Source: Panaeolus papilionaceus (lineage: Eukaryota; Basidiomycota; Agaricomycetes; Agaricales). Taken from it: a stretch of 64,000 nt of DNA. This document shows, in pieces, positions 33,744 to 44,330 of the stretch (within the stretch, counting starts at the first letter, position 1; the number at the start of each line of letters is the position of its first letter). The notes under the pieces were generated by a model, which ran no database searches, had not been told where the DNA came from, and worked only from the letters and a program-made list of their open reading frames with translations. The stretch lies in the NCBI GenBank assembly GCA_015501605.1, contig JADNRZ010000019.1, forward strand, positions 248,001 to 312,000, read 5' to 3'. Both the position numbers and the translations under genes were made by a program.

Positions 33744-35987
33744 TGGCCCTGGTAGACTTGTCTTATTCGAAGGATGTATGTAGACGATTGCTGATGAGGG
33801 TTAAATGCAAAGATGACTTGAGCATACGGGCGGCACTATGAGGCTTTTAAACATCTTCACACTCGGAAGGCTGTTCGTTCCGTTATAATTATAACCCCAC
33901 TTGAGCTCAGAGTCGTCTGTCCAGCAATGCGACCCAAGTACGAGGATACGTTCTCCGCAGCACTATCAGCATCTGGCGTGTCGACTAAAGGTGAGACGAG
34001 GTTATTCTCGTATTTCTTTCTGTGTGAATGCCGGATTCGGCATTCTTCTTCTGGATAGTGTTTCGCATGAATGCATCACAATATCGCGGAACATACCCAG
34101 CATAGCTTGATAGACAGATGGCACAAAACGACAGAAAGTCGTATAATTAGTCTGTATAGTCATCAGTCCGAGGGACTCGACACGTTGAGAAACACATATG
34201 TATACTGACTTATGAAATGAATTGCATGTAAGCCGCTAAAGCTGAGCGGTCCTTTCGGTCTACAAAATTACCTATTTATACGACCTCAGATTTAGATACC
34301 GTAGGTAGCGGTATTGCCCGACACCAGTGTTCACAATCAGGACCGCGGCCTCTTAAAATCGTTGTCCTCCCCGTATACTGATACCCAAGTATTCGTCCCG
34401 GACTCTAACGAGGGAGGTTCCTTCGGTGACTGGTGAACTTGCTATTCAACGATGTGTGCCGGTTTTATCCTGCTAGCTGATAGCCTGATACAATATTGGT
34501 AATTAGCTATGCACAGAAAGTCTAACATCGTTGTAGGAATATATATCGAAAGGGCCGATTTTGCGATTCTAGTATACAAAATACCAATTACTGACCTGCA
34601 GTAGCAAGGAAGCGGGTGTGAAAGTGGTCGAAATATAACAGATGGGAAATATTTCGTCGGTGTTTGAATTGACCATGCAGGGTGCCGTTCACGAGCCGTA
34701 CATCAAACCAGGGTTGAACCCAAACCACGATCATCATCACGCTGCCATCAGAGCTGAATGTTGAATGCCTATCCTCCCCCGCTTTCCTCATTCTACGTCT
34801 AATTTTCTCCATAAGTGGTAAGTATTGCAACTTGGGTGAGGACTTCTGGATTTCGCGGCTTGGTCCAAGGAGCTAGGTAGAATCCTGGCAGGTATATCGT
34901 CTTTTTCAAGAGATTTGGGTTAGCTATATGTGAGTACAGTCACCCTGGTGTTTTCTATTTGTTCTCTCGCTGACTGATTCTCAATGATGTTTTTCAGTGT
35001 ATTTATTATCTAAAACAATGACATACCTTCTCTTTCGTCTGCGTTTGCATCTGGACCGGATTCAGGCACCAGTGTTGTCACCGCCGAGGGAGTCGCACTA
35101 ACCGACGCGTTAGCATTCCCATTGTTGATACTCTTCACTCTCCCTCCGCTCCTGTCGTTCCTCAACCTTCCTCATTCTCACCTCAGCGACTATCCTACCA
35201 TTCAAATGTACTGAACCCATCTTGGTCAATTCCGTCGTGATTCATTCAACCAAGGCGCCTTACTATTTACCCTACTGACGACCACCCCCATTTCACAATC
35301 TCATCCAACCTTGTCGCCTATCACGGACCCAACACCATATCGCTCACATGTCCTCACTGCTATCCCCCCCTTTCTGATCATCAGAACGACTCTTTCCCAT
35401 AGCTGGCCAGGTCAACCAGTTGAATCATACCTTCCGTCCTCACGTTTCTAACCCTCAAGATTTTGGACGACATATGTATGTGAGTATTGTCATCCTGGTT
35501 TTCCTACGTGTTACTACAGACGGATCTTGAACATTTTCAGTTTATTTATGCATTCTCTTTTACATACCGGATATCGCACCCGCACTCATGCCTTCCATCC
35601 TGTTCTACTATCCTATCTCTGCCCGTGTTGTTTTGGAACGGAGGATGTTACACTGCAATCGAAGTCGATAAAGGGCATCCTTTGAACCAGAAGGACACGC
35701 TTGCAGATGAGAAGAAAGGGTATGATGTTAGACTACCTGTTCCGCTCTCGTCAAGGAGTTGGGTTTAGGCAAGGATGATGACACTGGAATGCGAATTCCA
35801 ATAATTTCGGTGAGCGTCTTGCCCCTCTCTTCGATAGAGTAGGCGAGGAGCTTGGACAAGATCGAAGACCAACATGATGGACCGCAGGTCCACGCGATTG
35901 ACATCTGTATTTGGATAGCCCGAGGTAAGGTAGACATGACGACAAAGCGGAGTGCCGCGCTTGTATCATTATACTGAAGTCTAACTC
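33744..35987. other. Interval between the DUF6593 duplicates
   Basis: 33780-34320 is similar to 36790-37330 and belongs to the duplicated block. Within the interval, 34925-35060 and 35470-35600 resemble each other ('tgtgagta.tgtcatcctggt...ttttcagt.tatttat'). A minus-strand open frame at 34588-34830 has no recognisable domain and was not accepted. Confidence 0.5.
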
Positions 35988-36770
35988 TCAAAATGCACCA
36001 GGCACCTTTGCCCACGACCCTCCACCAAAGAATGCTGGGCCCTGCCTCCTAGCTACATCCCTCTTCCTCACTCGTTCCAAGTACCCAAGGGTCAACAACG
36101 CGGTGTCCAATATGCTCTCGTATCCTTTTTCAACCTCGAGGGTAGGTGAGACTGACTTGGCGAGAAGATGGAACTCGCGATGCTTGAGCGTCATCACAGG
36201 TGGAATCAGGTCTGTATCAGTTTCGCGAGTCGTTCCTGCGATTGGAATGGGGTGAAGCTGGGGGGCATCGTCAGTTGTTGTTCACCATAAGTCCCAGGCA
36301 TTAAGGTTCGCACCGAACACCTCCCATACCCAAATATCCATTCATACTCGTTACCATCGGACGCAGTGAACGCGTGACTCGGGTAGCTGGATAATAGGGC
36401 TCATAGCTCGAGGTCAACGCACCTTGATATCCTCGATTTATATTGCTTACCTCCCAATAGTGAATCCACAAGGACCTGACTGACGCAACACCTCTCCTAC
36501 CAGCACTCCCTTCGCCTGCTGGTTAGCACTATCCGAATCAGGTGCGTTGTCCATTTCGATGATAATCGTCTTGTCTTTCGTACTGCCATTGTACAAAATC
36601 TGCCCCACCATCTCCTTCTCAGTTGCATCGCTCGCAGGAGGGTCGAAGCGGTACAGCGTCATCTCGTCCTTCGAGAGCGAGGACGAAGTGTCGAATTTAT
36701 ACCACAAACGACCCGCCTCGTCCATATACGAGGCCTTCCACACGTCGTCGGAGCTGAGATGGAGCAACAT
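35988..36770 (-). CDS. DUF6593-type protein B
   Basis: Minus strand, ATG at 36770 (MLLHLSSDDVWKASYMDE). The exon pattern is the same as in copy A: exon 1 to CGFTIG near 36453, the small exon YPSHAFTASDGNEYEWIFGY, and a last exon with LHPIPIAGTTRETDTDLIPP and a final GSWAKVPGAF, stopping at 35988. Compared with copy A the central acidic loop differs (NAPDSDSANQQ versus DDSDSVQG), while the C-terminal helix is nearly identical. The upstream DNA is also duplicated, so both copies may share regulatory sequences. The function is unknown, as for the family. Confidence 0.75.
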
Positions 36771-38400
36771 CAGCGATGGTGCAGCGTTGTCCTATTCAAA
36801 ATAAAAGATTTCTGATGAGATTTTAAACGTCAAGGTAAACTAAACGTACAGGGAGCGTAGTGAGGTTTTTATATTTTACACCGGATGGAGCTGATCCGTT
36901 ACATAAATAACTCGAGGAGATTCATCGTGGCGCCCGTTCAGTAGGTTCACACAACTATGGCGATACATTTTCCGCAGTCTGCAGTATTCCCAGCGTCTCG
37001 CATTAAGACTCGTAAAATCACCTCAAAGTGGAGAGAAGTTATTCTTGTGCGTCTTGCTATGCGAGTGCCGAGTCCGCATTCTAATCCTAGACGCGCGTCG
37101 CATGGATCCATCACATGATCACGGCGACTACCCACCACCGATTGCTTGGTTTAGCGACAGAACAACAAAAAGAAGTAAATTTAGAGTAACAGACATCATG
37201 CCGAGGAGTTCTCCGCCTCAAGACGTGCCTACAGCGGTTTGAAGAGTGCATTGAGAACTTCACATTGCAAGACTCGTCAAATGAAGTTTTCGGTCTTTAA
37301 ATTTAGATATTGTGGAGGTGGCGTCACCGCCCCATAGTATGTGTTCGCGTTTACGGCCGACATAGCTAGATTGAACTGCTCAATATCATTTCGCAGTCTA
37401 AAGCCTCTCACGATTTCGTCGTTGTTTACGGGGAGTCTCAGTGCAGCTCCAACTACCGCTGTTCTCGGTTCAGCTCAGTCGGAGATCGAATATAGAACCT
37501 CGGGTAAAGCATACCAGAAGGGTACCTGCAACAAGTCTCGAACGCCTGCTCTGTAAGCCGTATCTTCGAACTTGCCAATTTGATAGAAACCCTCTTGTGG
37601 AATTCCTTTCCTCACTTTTCGTCTCCAGCACAGGTAACTGAGCAACGTGGAAGCTTTTGAGAATATACGGTGAGCCCGGAGGGTTTGAGGTTCAAATTGA
37701 TATTCTTGTATCATTTCTATGTCTGCTGGGGTGTTGACGGCCTACATACCCTACTTTCCCCTGAGCAAAGGCAGGATGATCTGCGAGTAATGAATCTCTA
37801 TCCTGGTATCCCGAACCATACTAAAGGCCACATAGTATTCATACATAGAATTTGAAGAGTAGAACACTGTCCACAGATTTCTTGCTACATTTGGTTATAT
37901 AGCGCCCTCATACTACCAGGATATCGCTCCTGTATGATAGCCGAAGATTTTGATGACCTCCATTAAAGGAATAAGTTGTGGAGAATTCGTCCTAGCAATC
38001 CGATTGTGTCGATGGTATCAATATATATATTGGAAGAGCCACAGGGACCACGACATGTCGAATGTTCCTGCGCAGGGAAATGCACAGAAGATGAAGCAGA
38101 TAGCGCCCTGAGCGCAGGCAACGGTGATACATTTTGGCCGTCGAATACACCAAAGATGGGGCGACAATGAGTTGTCTGCGGAGCACGTGGAGTTCCTTGG
38201 GCGGCGATACTATTCTTTCTTTCATTTACCTGTCATGAAGGGCTGAAATTTCCATTTTCTCTGCACAGGCAACTGTCCAATCCGACTCGAATAATGAAAT
38301 CTCAGTGGAGTATCGTACGTACCGTGCCTCAAATGTACCTGTTTCGCCCGATAGTGCTGCCTCTTTGCTCAGCAATCGTTTTAGGGACAGTGTGGAGGAG
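36771..38400. other. Intergenic region with duplicated upstream block
   Basis: 36790-37330 is a diverged copy of 33780-34320. Open frames at 37475-37714 (minus) and 37976-38170 (plus) are short, have no recognised domain and lack a convincing exon structure. Confidence 0.45.
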
Positions 38401-38405
38401 ATGTC

Positions 38406-38413
38406 TATAAATA
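38406..38413 (+). promoter_or_regulatory. TATA box TATAAATA of the I66-like gene
   Basis: A perfect TATAAATA lies 98 bp upstream of the ATG at 38504. It fits a strong, regulated promoter of a highly expressed fungal gene. Confidence 0.6.
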
Positions 38414-38503
38414 AGAGCTTCATTTAGTACATTTCTTCAGCAGTTCTCTCAACGAGCCTCTTCCAATTTCCAGTCTTCTCACTTCTACTCACAGCTTTGA
38501 ATA

Positions 38504-39224
38504 ATGTCTCTCGAGAACAACAGTGTATACTCCATCCGCTACGTTCCCCGTGGCATCAAGCTCCCTTTTGTGGGAGGTATGTATGCTACCTCCAAGGACT
38601 TCGGTGGCCCTATCTACGGTGAAGCAATGAACCCAGTGACCGCTACCGGGACGCAGGAAGTAAGTTTAGCACCCTACTTCTAAGTGTGCCTCTTCGGTTT
38701 GTGCCCCAGTTAATTTTTTTCTAATATAGTGGCAACTCTTTGCGGTTGAGGGGAAAGCAAACACCTTCATCATCTCTGCTCCACAATGGCCCAAGACCAG
38801 TGGCCCAACTGGCGTTGGTCCCGTCCTTCCCGGATGGGGTCTCCCCGGCGATGCGCCCACTGGACGTAACGACCTCGTCACTCTCAAGGTTCAAGAAATT
38901 GAATGGTGCATCGAGCCCACTGATCAAGAAACCATCTACACGTAATTTTTCTCCCTTGCTTTTGCTCCCGTTATGATTTCGGTTTCCATTTGAATTTTGC
39001 TGACATCTCTTGCAGTATCTCCCCAGCAAATACCGATGGTCGCGTTGGTGTTGACTTCGCAATTGACCTTAACCACGAGAACGAGACCGTGAGTCCATGA
39101 ATTTTGTGACGAGAATTTGAATCAGCTGATTCGTGGTTGGTGGCAGCTGTATGTTCGTACCTTCCCAGTCGTTGCCCACGAAACCCCCCGCCCAACATGG
39201 CAGTTCAGTAAAGTCAGAGATTAA
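38504..39224 (+). CDS. Peptidase inhibitor I66 (cospin/mycocypin-like) beta-trefoil protein
   Basis: ATG at 38504 (MSLENNSVYSIRYVPRG). Four exons: introns after GTQE (to about 38729), after ETIYT (about 38943-39015) and after NENET (about 39090-39147). The product is about 165 residues without a signal peptide. The MSLENxxYxI start, the central WQLFAVEG strand, the late EWCIEPT block and the ending WQFSKVRD match the layout of I66 serine-protease inhibitors from mushrooms such as Coprinopsis cospin. These have a beta-trefoil fold and are thought to act against proteases of fungivores; most are cytoplasmic and abundant in fruiting bodies. The assignment rests on strand motifs only. A ricin-B-type lectin or another beta-trefoil family is the alternative. 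Confidence 0.6.
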
Positions 39225-39541
39225 ATTAGGCGATCAGTTGCGGTTGAATGTACTAAACAGTAGTGGAATCCGCTATGGTATGTAGGATTCATAATGAAAC
39301 GATACCATTTTTATACGCTTAGAGGACGACGGATGTGTTAATAACACATTATTTTGGGATTGAGAGCTGAAGCGCTGAAGGGGCTCATGATGAGACAGTG
39401 ACGGAGATACTCAGTTTGTCCTTGAGGGGACTTGTCCTGAACACGTGATCAATTCATACCCCAGATCCTCTAGGCCTCCTTGTAGTTGAAATTAACGACC
39501 CACAAATTGAGTCCCGCACAATCAGGACTGACATTTCGGCT

Positions 39542-40404
39542 TTGGAATATTTGAAACCGCCTTCACTGGGTTTCAAGACAGTGGCACTGGCTACTGGTAA
39601 CGTATTCCCTCTCCTTCGTCCTTGCCTCTCTAACGTCTATGATAAGATGGCAGGGAAAGCTTCTCCGTTCAAACGTTTCAGACCAAACAATGCGGTTCGT
39701 TCGGACTTGGCTTGGGCTAGTGACCATCTAGCTCGTGCTAGCGGCATTCTGGCGCTTGAACACCTCAGCTTCTCCTATGGTGCGGGACACCATCATCGGT
39801 TGCAAACGCTTACACAGCGTCCCTATCGCGCGGAAATCCCCTCTTACAATGGAAATTGTGAGTCAAATTGTCAACTCACCAACTCTTCCTACAACGACAT
39901 CCTCTTCAATACGATGTTAGCTGTTGGTTTCCACTCCCTGCTCTGCCTTGGCGATTTAACCGATCCGCCCAACCCTGCCAACATTTCCCCTGCTAAGCGC
40001 GCCTCACGCCTCTCAATCAAATCACATCATGATTCGATCTCTTATGTCTTGCCGGCTCATAAAGCCGATAAATTTTTCAAGGGTACCACCATCCTCGTTA
40101 AAAATCTTTGGCCTCAAATTGACGTGGTGCGCTTATTCTCTATTTATCTTAAGACTCGCGATTCCCGTCATCTTTTTCTTCTCCGCTATGGATTACGGAA
40201 GACGGGTTTGTTCCCAATCGCGACTTCTTCTTGAAGAGACTGAGGGACACTGGTTTAGGCGTAGAGTTTGGTGGCCAATTGATGCGCACGGGCAGCGCTA
40301 CAGCACTGGCAAGTCTGGGCTTCCCCGAACAAGCGATACAAGCATTCGGGAGGGGGTCTTCGGACGCGTGGCGGATCTACATTCGCCAACACCCCTTACT
40401 CTAA
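39542..40404 (+). pseudogene. Tyrosine recombinase (integrase) remnant
   Basis: The segment matches the phage-integrase-like tyrosine recombinases found in basidiomycete retroelements. It has a core-binding region (FKRFRPNNAV, then RASGILALEHLSF), then MLAVGFHSLLCLGDLTDPPN where the family has a catalytic Arg in 'RLGEL', and SYVLPAHKADKFF. After LFP near 40213 the frame shifts by one base within a ccc run, and homology resumes as NRDFFLKRLRDTGLG. It then passes through QLMRTGSATALASLG, where the family's His-x-x-Arg is Gln-x-x-Arg, to the catalytic Tyr in WRIYIRQHPLLL and a stop at 40404. With the Arg changed to Cys, the His to Gln and a frameshift, it is inactive. No start codon could be fixed. 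Confidence 0.75.
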
Positions 40405-41029
40405 TACCAATTAAATCGCTCGGTACCCTGCGTACCCCATCATTGTCCTTAGGTACTCCTCTCTTTTTCTTTCCAATACTCTTCTTCTCATCTTTTTCTT
40501 TTCTTGTTCTATAATGGGGATAGGACAGTCAATTACGCCACTTCCCTTTATATATTATATTATTTTTTCACTCTTTTATTTTATATTTCTAATTTTTCCA
40601 TCGTTTACTCTTTATCTCTCGCATTTGTAATTGCTCTAATAAAATGCTCATCTGATTTCCGGGAAGAGGACCGGTTACGGTCGCTTCCCGATTACTGTAT
40701 TCAGGAAAAACACTTAAGGGATATTGGACGCCCTCACTTTGTGTGATAACGTGTAACGGAAGAGAGGGCAGGGAAAGTGATGAGACGGTTGAATTGTCCA
40801 TGTAGCGTAACAGTCCCTCGGTAAATCTTACATGAAAGTGCGATGGTATGACCTAGGTCCGCTAACCTGCAGGATAGATGCATGGCTAAGTCCTGGTATG
40901 TCACATTGAGCCATACTAAAGGAGTTTACCAGACCACTAATCCACGATTAACCCAGGACATGTCCACGTCAATGGGCGCTGTAACCTCTTGTTGGCTCAT
41001 GTCCTCAGCATTCTTGCTCCTCGTCATGA
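40405..41029. other. Non-coding, AT-rich
   Basis: T-rich runs at 40460-40630 follow the recombinase remnant. No gene was recognised. Confidence 0.5.
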
Positions 41030-41130
41030 CTCGGGGTGACCCGAAAAGAAGCATGTCTTCTAGACCAGGGGTGAGAGTCCCCTTCTTATCATTTTCAAGC
41101 AGCTGAAGTCGTTCTTGGACATTTGTCGAT
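41030..41130 (-). pseudogene. Fragment of a B-type GTPase
   Basis: On the minus strand this reads NVQERLQLLENDKKGTLTPG followed by LEDMLL. It matches NVQQRLQALAKDKKDATIPG of GTPase B4 (about 51850-51910) and the equivalent part of B1-B3. It holds only about 30 codons of the C-terminal helical region. Confidence 0.7.
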
Positions 41131-41159
41131 TTTAATTCGTATGGTTGGGGCAACTAGAA

Positions 41160-41414
41160 AACGCCGTGCAAAACCGTGCGCTGCCGTGCGCTGCCGTGAA
41201 CGCACTACTGTGTCACACAGCAAATTTCATGGCTTTGCACGGCTTTGAACGGCTCTTCACTTGAGCACGCAGTAGCACGGTAGTGAATCAATAGGTAGCA
41301 TACTATTATAGCGACTATTTTTCACAGTTTTCCACGTCTCTGTATGTCTTAGACACGGTAGGGACACGGCTCATCACGGTTGACCACGGCAGGGACACGG
41401 CTTTGCACGGCGTT
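41160..41414. mobile_element. MITE-like element rich in GCCGTGC/GCACGGC
   Basis: The ends are inverted: AACGCCGTGCAAA at the left, and its complement TTTGCACGGCGTT at the right end. The similarity reaches about 26 bp inward (..CCGTG...CTGCCGTG). Many copies of CCGTGC or GCACGG lie inside. A target duplication was not clear. It is about 255 bp long with no coding capacity. Confidence 0.65.
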
Positions 41415-41709
41415 GCACGTCCTTGCATGGCTCTTCGCACAAGGCGCATCTGGTTACGAATCCAGTTCCAGCAGGAAATACTGGAAGACTTTGAAGAGCT
41501 GGGGAGAATTTGTAGACTGCTGCCATGCTGCTGGGAAGGGCGCTTGCCAGGGTTGAAGTGGGACCAATGTCGAGTATTTTAGCGTAGAGTTTAAATCTTG
41601 TCACCGGGTTCAGTCCACTTGGCCAGTGTATTTTGAAGGAGACACTGAATCGAGTTGCTGATACATCTAAACATTCAACGTTCCTTGAGGAAAGACTCAA
41701 TGCCCTTAC

Positions 41710-41930
41710 TGTATCACTGACACCCCACAAAGTGATAGCCACACATTGAGGCACATTAAGGCAGGCGCAGATGACAGTAGTGTTAGTCGTTAGCCGACGC
41801 ATTCGCAATATCAAGCTTGGTGATAGCGACTTCGAGACCAGTCGAAGCAAGGAGGTTGAGGGCATTGCTCGTACCGCCAGCGCCACCAGAGTTCAAGTGC
41901 ATCTGAGTTCCAACTCCGCAATATAGCGCT
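41710..41930 (-). pseudogene. GH10 xylanase C-terminal fragment
   Basis: On the minus strand this reads [15 protein letters not shown]..., then [20 protein letters not shown], a stop within the NDY region, and CVAITLWGVSDT in another frame. It matches module 3 of the xylanase most closely, including the absence of the intron after MHLN. The nucleophile Glu is changed to Lys (AITKLDIA). It is a dead, displaced fragment. Confidence 0.8.
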
Positions 41931-42820
41931 GGGATTGGTTGATGCAACAAGCTACTGGTGTCGCCACCTTGCTTTCAGCCTGTCTGTAAAACACTATAGG
42001 TAACACAAGGCAATATTGTACATCAATTTCAACCATAGCCATTGTGATACAATATTTCTGACTTGAGTATGACCCGTAAACCCGTTAAAACCCCCGTCCC
42101 GTACCGTAGTCGATGAAAAAAAACCAACCCGACCCGTAGACGGTCCAACTTCCAACAGGTACGGTGTGCAGCCCTCATAAAATGTGAGAGGCGGTGCAAG
42201 AAGGGTGATGAAAAAGGGGGAGAGGTGGGTGGGTTGAAAAAATAAGGGAGAGAGCCAGAGGAAGCGAGAGCGCGAGCAGCTACGTAGGCGGAGAAAATAC
42301 GGAGTACTAAGGTCAGGTGTAGAATGAAGAGGAATGTTGGTAGGAGTCCGATGTATGAGTCGACTCGAGTCACGTGCCCAGGAAGCAGGATCTATGCTCC
42401 CATTACATGTCCGTTGCTATTCTTATGTGATCTATAATATTTCTGGACACGTAAATCTTTCAGAGCAGAGCACTAGCCTTTTTGGCATACTGAATGTTTT
42501 TGTTTCGTCCCACATGTTACCACCACTCAGGCTGTGCAAACCAATGTTACTTTATGCGCCTTTGACCGCTGTGAAGCCAGAAGACCCCAAACACTCCCAC
42601 ATATCTCTGGGTATCGCAGAATTCAGAATTCAATTGAAATGAGTATTCCGTGTCTGTCGCAAAGAATAACACACGGCTCCACTGCATCAATATTTACTGA
42701 CTGAACGAAGCCTATCTAGGATGATAGCACATGGGCGGATGTCGATAAACTTTCTATCCGACGTGCCGACAATGAACATTGTAATTGTGTCGTAAGCCAC
42801 TAACTCGGAAACCAGTAACC
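41931..42820. other. Intergenic region with CCCGT-rich repeat
   Basis: A short stretch at about 42068-42150 repeats 'gacccgta' and 'cccgt' motifs, as seen at the ends of some fungal MITEs. No partner end was found and no gene was recognised. Confidence 0.4.
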
Positions 42821-42821
42821 T

Positions 42822-42827
42822 TATAAA
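42822..42827 (+). promoter_or_regulatory. Possible TATA box of the F-box-like gene
   Basis: TATAAA lies 44 bp upstream of the ATG at 42866. The spacing is short but possible for a fungal promoter. Confidence 0.35.
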
Positions 42828-42865
42828 CCAACTTTGTTCACCTGTTAAATCCCAACAACGTCACC

Positions 42866-44330
42866 ATGAGCATCCAAACCCCTTCAACAACAAATCCTCT
42901 CTTCAACATGAGATTAGTCAGTAAAATCATCGACCATCTTGCTCTGTGTCAATCAGAGGAAGGGTACGATCAACCGACCCTCCACTGGCTCCGTTCATGC
43001 TCCCTCGTTTGTAAAGCGTGGACACACCCATGCCAGAGACTCATATTCTCCAGGATCAAGATTCGAGATGGTGCATCTCCTCAGCATCCTTCACTGGGTT
43101 GTCTGACTGAAATCTTCCACGACAACCCTACCCTTCTGGGTTACATACAGGAGCTATCCATAGTGATTGATGCCACCTCACTCGTCGACTTCTCGACCGA
43201 CGGAACGCTCAAACCACCGCAAAATCCACTTTTACAGTTCCCGAACCTTGTGTCGCTCAAAATATCATATGCCCCAAACAAACGCTTCATCGCATTCCAC
43301 CCATTACCTCTCCTTCTTGTTTTAACATACATTCAACAACCATCCCTACGCACGATACGGTTACAGCATCTCACAATCAGCCCTGGCAGCGATACATGGA
43401 CTCACATGCTCAAATCATTGAATCTTCAACGCCTCTCAATTACCCGTGGTGACACCCCACCTCATCTCGACCTTTCATTCAGCCAAAACCCTCAACCATT
43501 TCGCCACTTAAGCACATCGCTCGACTTCCTTCGAGTCCCTGACTTCCCAGAAGTGCTCATATCTATGTTAGACGACGCTCAGCTTCGCTGCTTTTACACC
43601 CATACGATTAAGGAAGTTGTGGATGGGTTGAAGTCGTGTCCTGGTTTAAGGATTGCTGTGGATGCGATGAGGAACATCGAAGTGCTCGATATTGTCATCA
43701 GGAACGCCGAGGACAGTGAAGAGCTACATTGGTTACTGGAGCATTTGCCATGTCTCAAGAGCCTCACTATTGATGGTAAGCCGTTCCCTTACGCATATGT
43801 TATCCCAAATCATTCAACACTATTTCACGGCCCTGGTTTTCACAGCTTCTGCGCTACCTCTCAATCAAACAAGCATTCTATCCGTCATACGTCCCATCTG
43901 CAGTGAAAACCATATATTCTATGACGTGGAGTACCTAACCCTGAACCTCCTCGTCGACCCCGAGATCGCTGATTCATATCGCTGGGTCATGTCGGATCTC
44001 TCCCTCCTCGTTTACAGGCTATCCTCTCGTCAACACAAACTCAAGTCTATCTCGATCTCACTCATCATGTCGCACCCGACGGTCCCACAAAGAGTTGTTC
44101 CACCTTGGAAGCAGATTGCAACAACTCTTGCAAGTCGTGAACACTTCCCAGCGATGGCGCATGTGGGGGTGTCCATCTCGTTGTGCGTGTCAGGACAAGA
44201 AAAGAAAATGGAAGTCTTGAAGGAGTTCGGGGGAGATGAGGAGCTGAAGACGAGTTTGCAAAGAACTATGAGAGTGCTGGACCGACCGGGAATGGTTCTT
44301 GGTGGTGGATTGACTATTACCGAAGCTTAA
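42866..44330 (+). CDS. F-box-like protein with leucine-rich C-terminal region
   Basis: ATG at 42866 (MSIQTPSTTNPLFNMRLV). The first 70 residues have the fungal F-box-like pattern: KIIDHLALC, then LRSCSLVCKAWTHPCQRLIF. Leucine-rich segments follow (FPNLVSLKISY, PSLRTIRLQHLTI, MLKSLNLQRLSI, MRNIEVLDIV, LPCLKSLTI). One intron (about 43774-43846, GTAAGC to CACAG) joins LTID to ASALPLNQTSIL, and the frame runs on to a stop at 44330. The total is about 465 residues. F-box proteins bind Skp1 through the F-box and present substrates to SCF ubiquitin ligases; agaricomycetes have large expansions of such genes. The Skp1 contact and the substrates are inferred from the family only. Confidence 0.75.

Noticed and set aside
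37475..37714. Minus-strand ORF with FWYALPEVLYSISD-like end
   Set aside because: Short, no recognised family, and no convincing neighbouring exons.
38504..39224. Aegerolysin or lectin
   Set aside because: The strand motifs and length fit an I66-type inhibitor better; no aegerolysin pattern was recognised.
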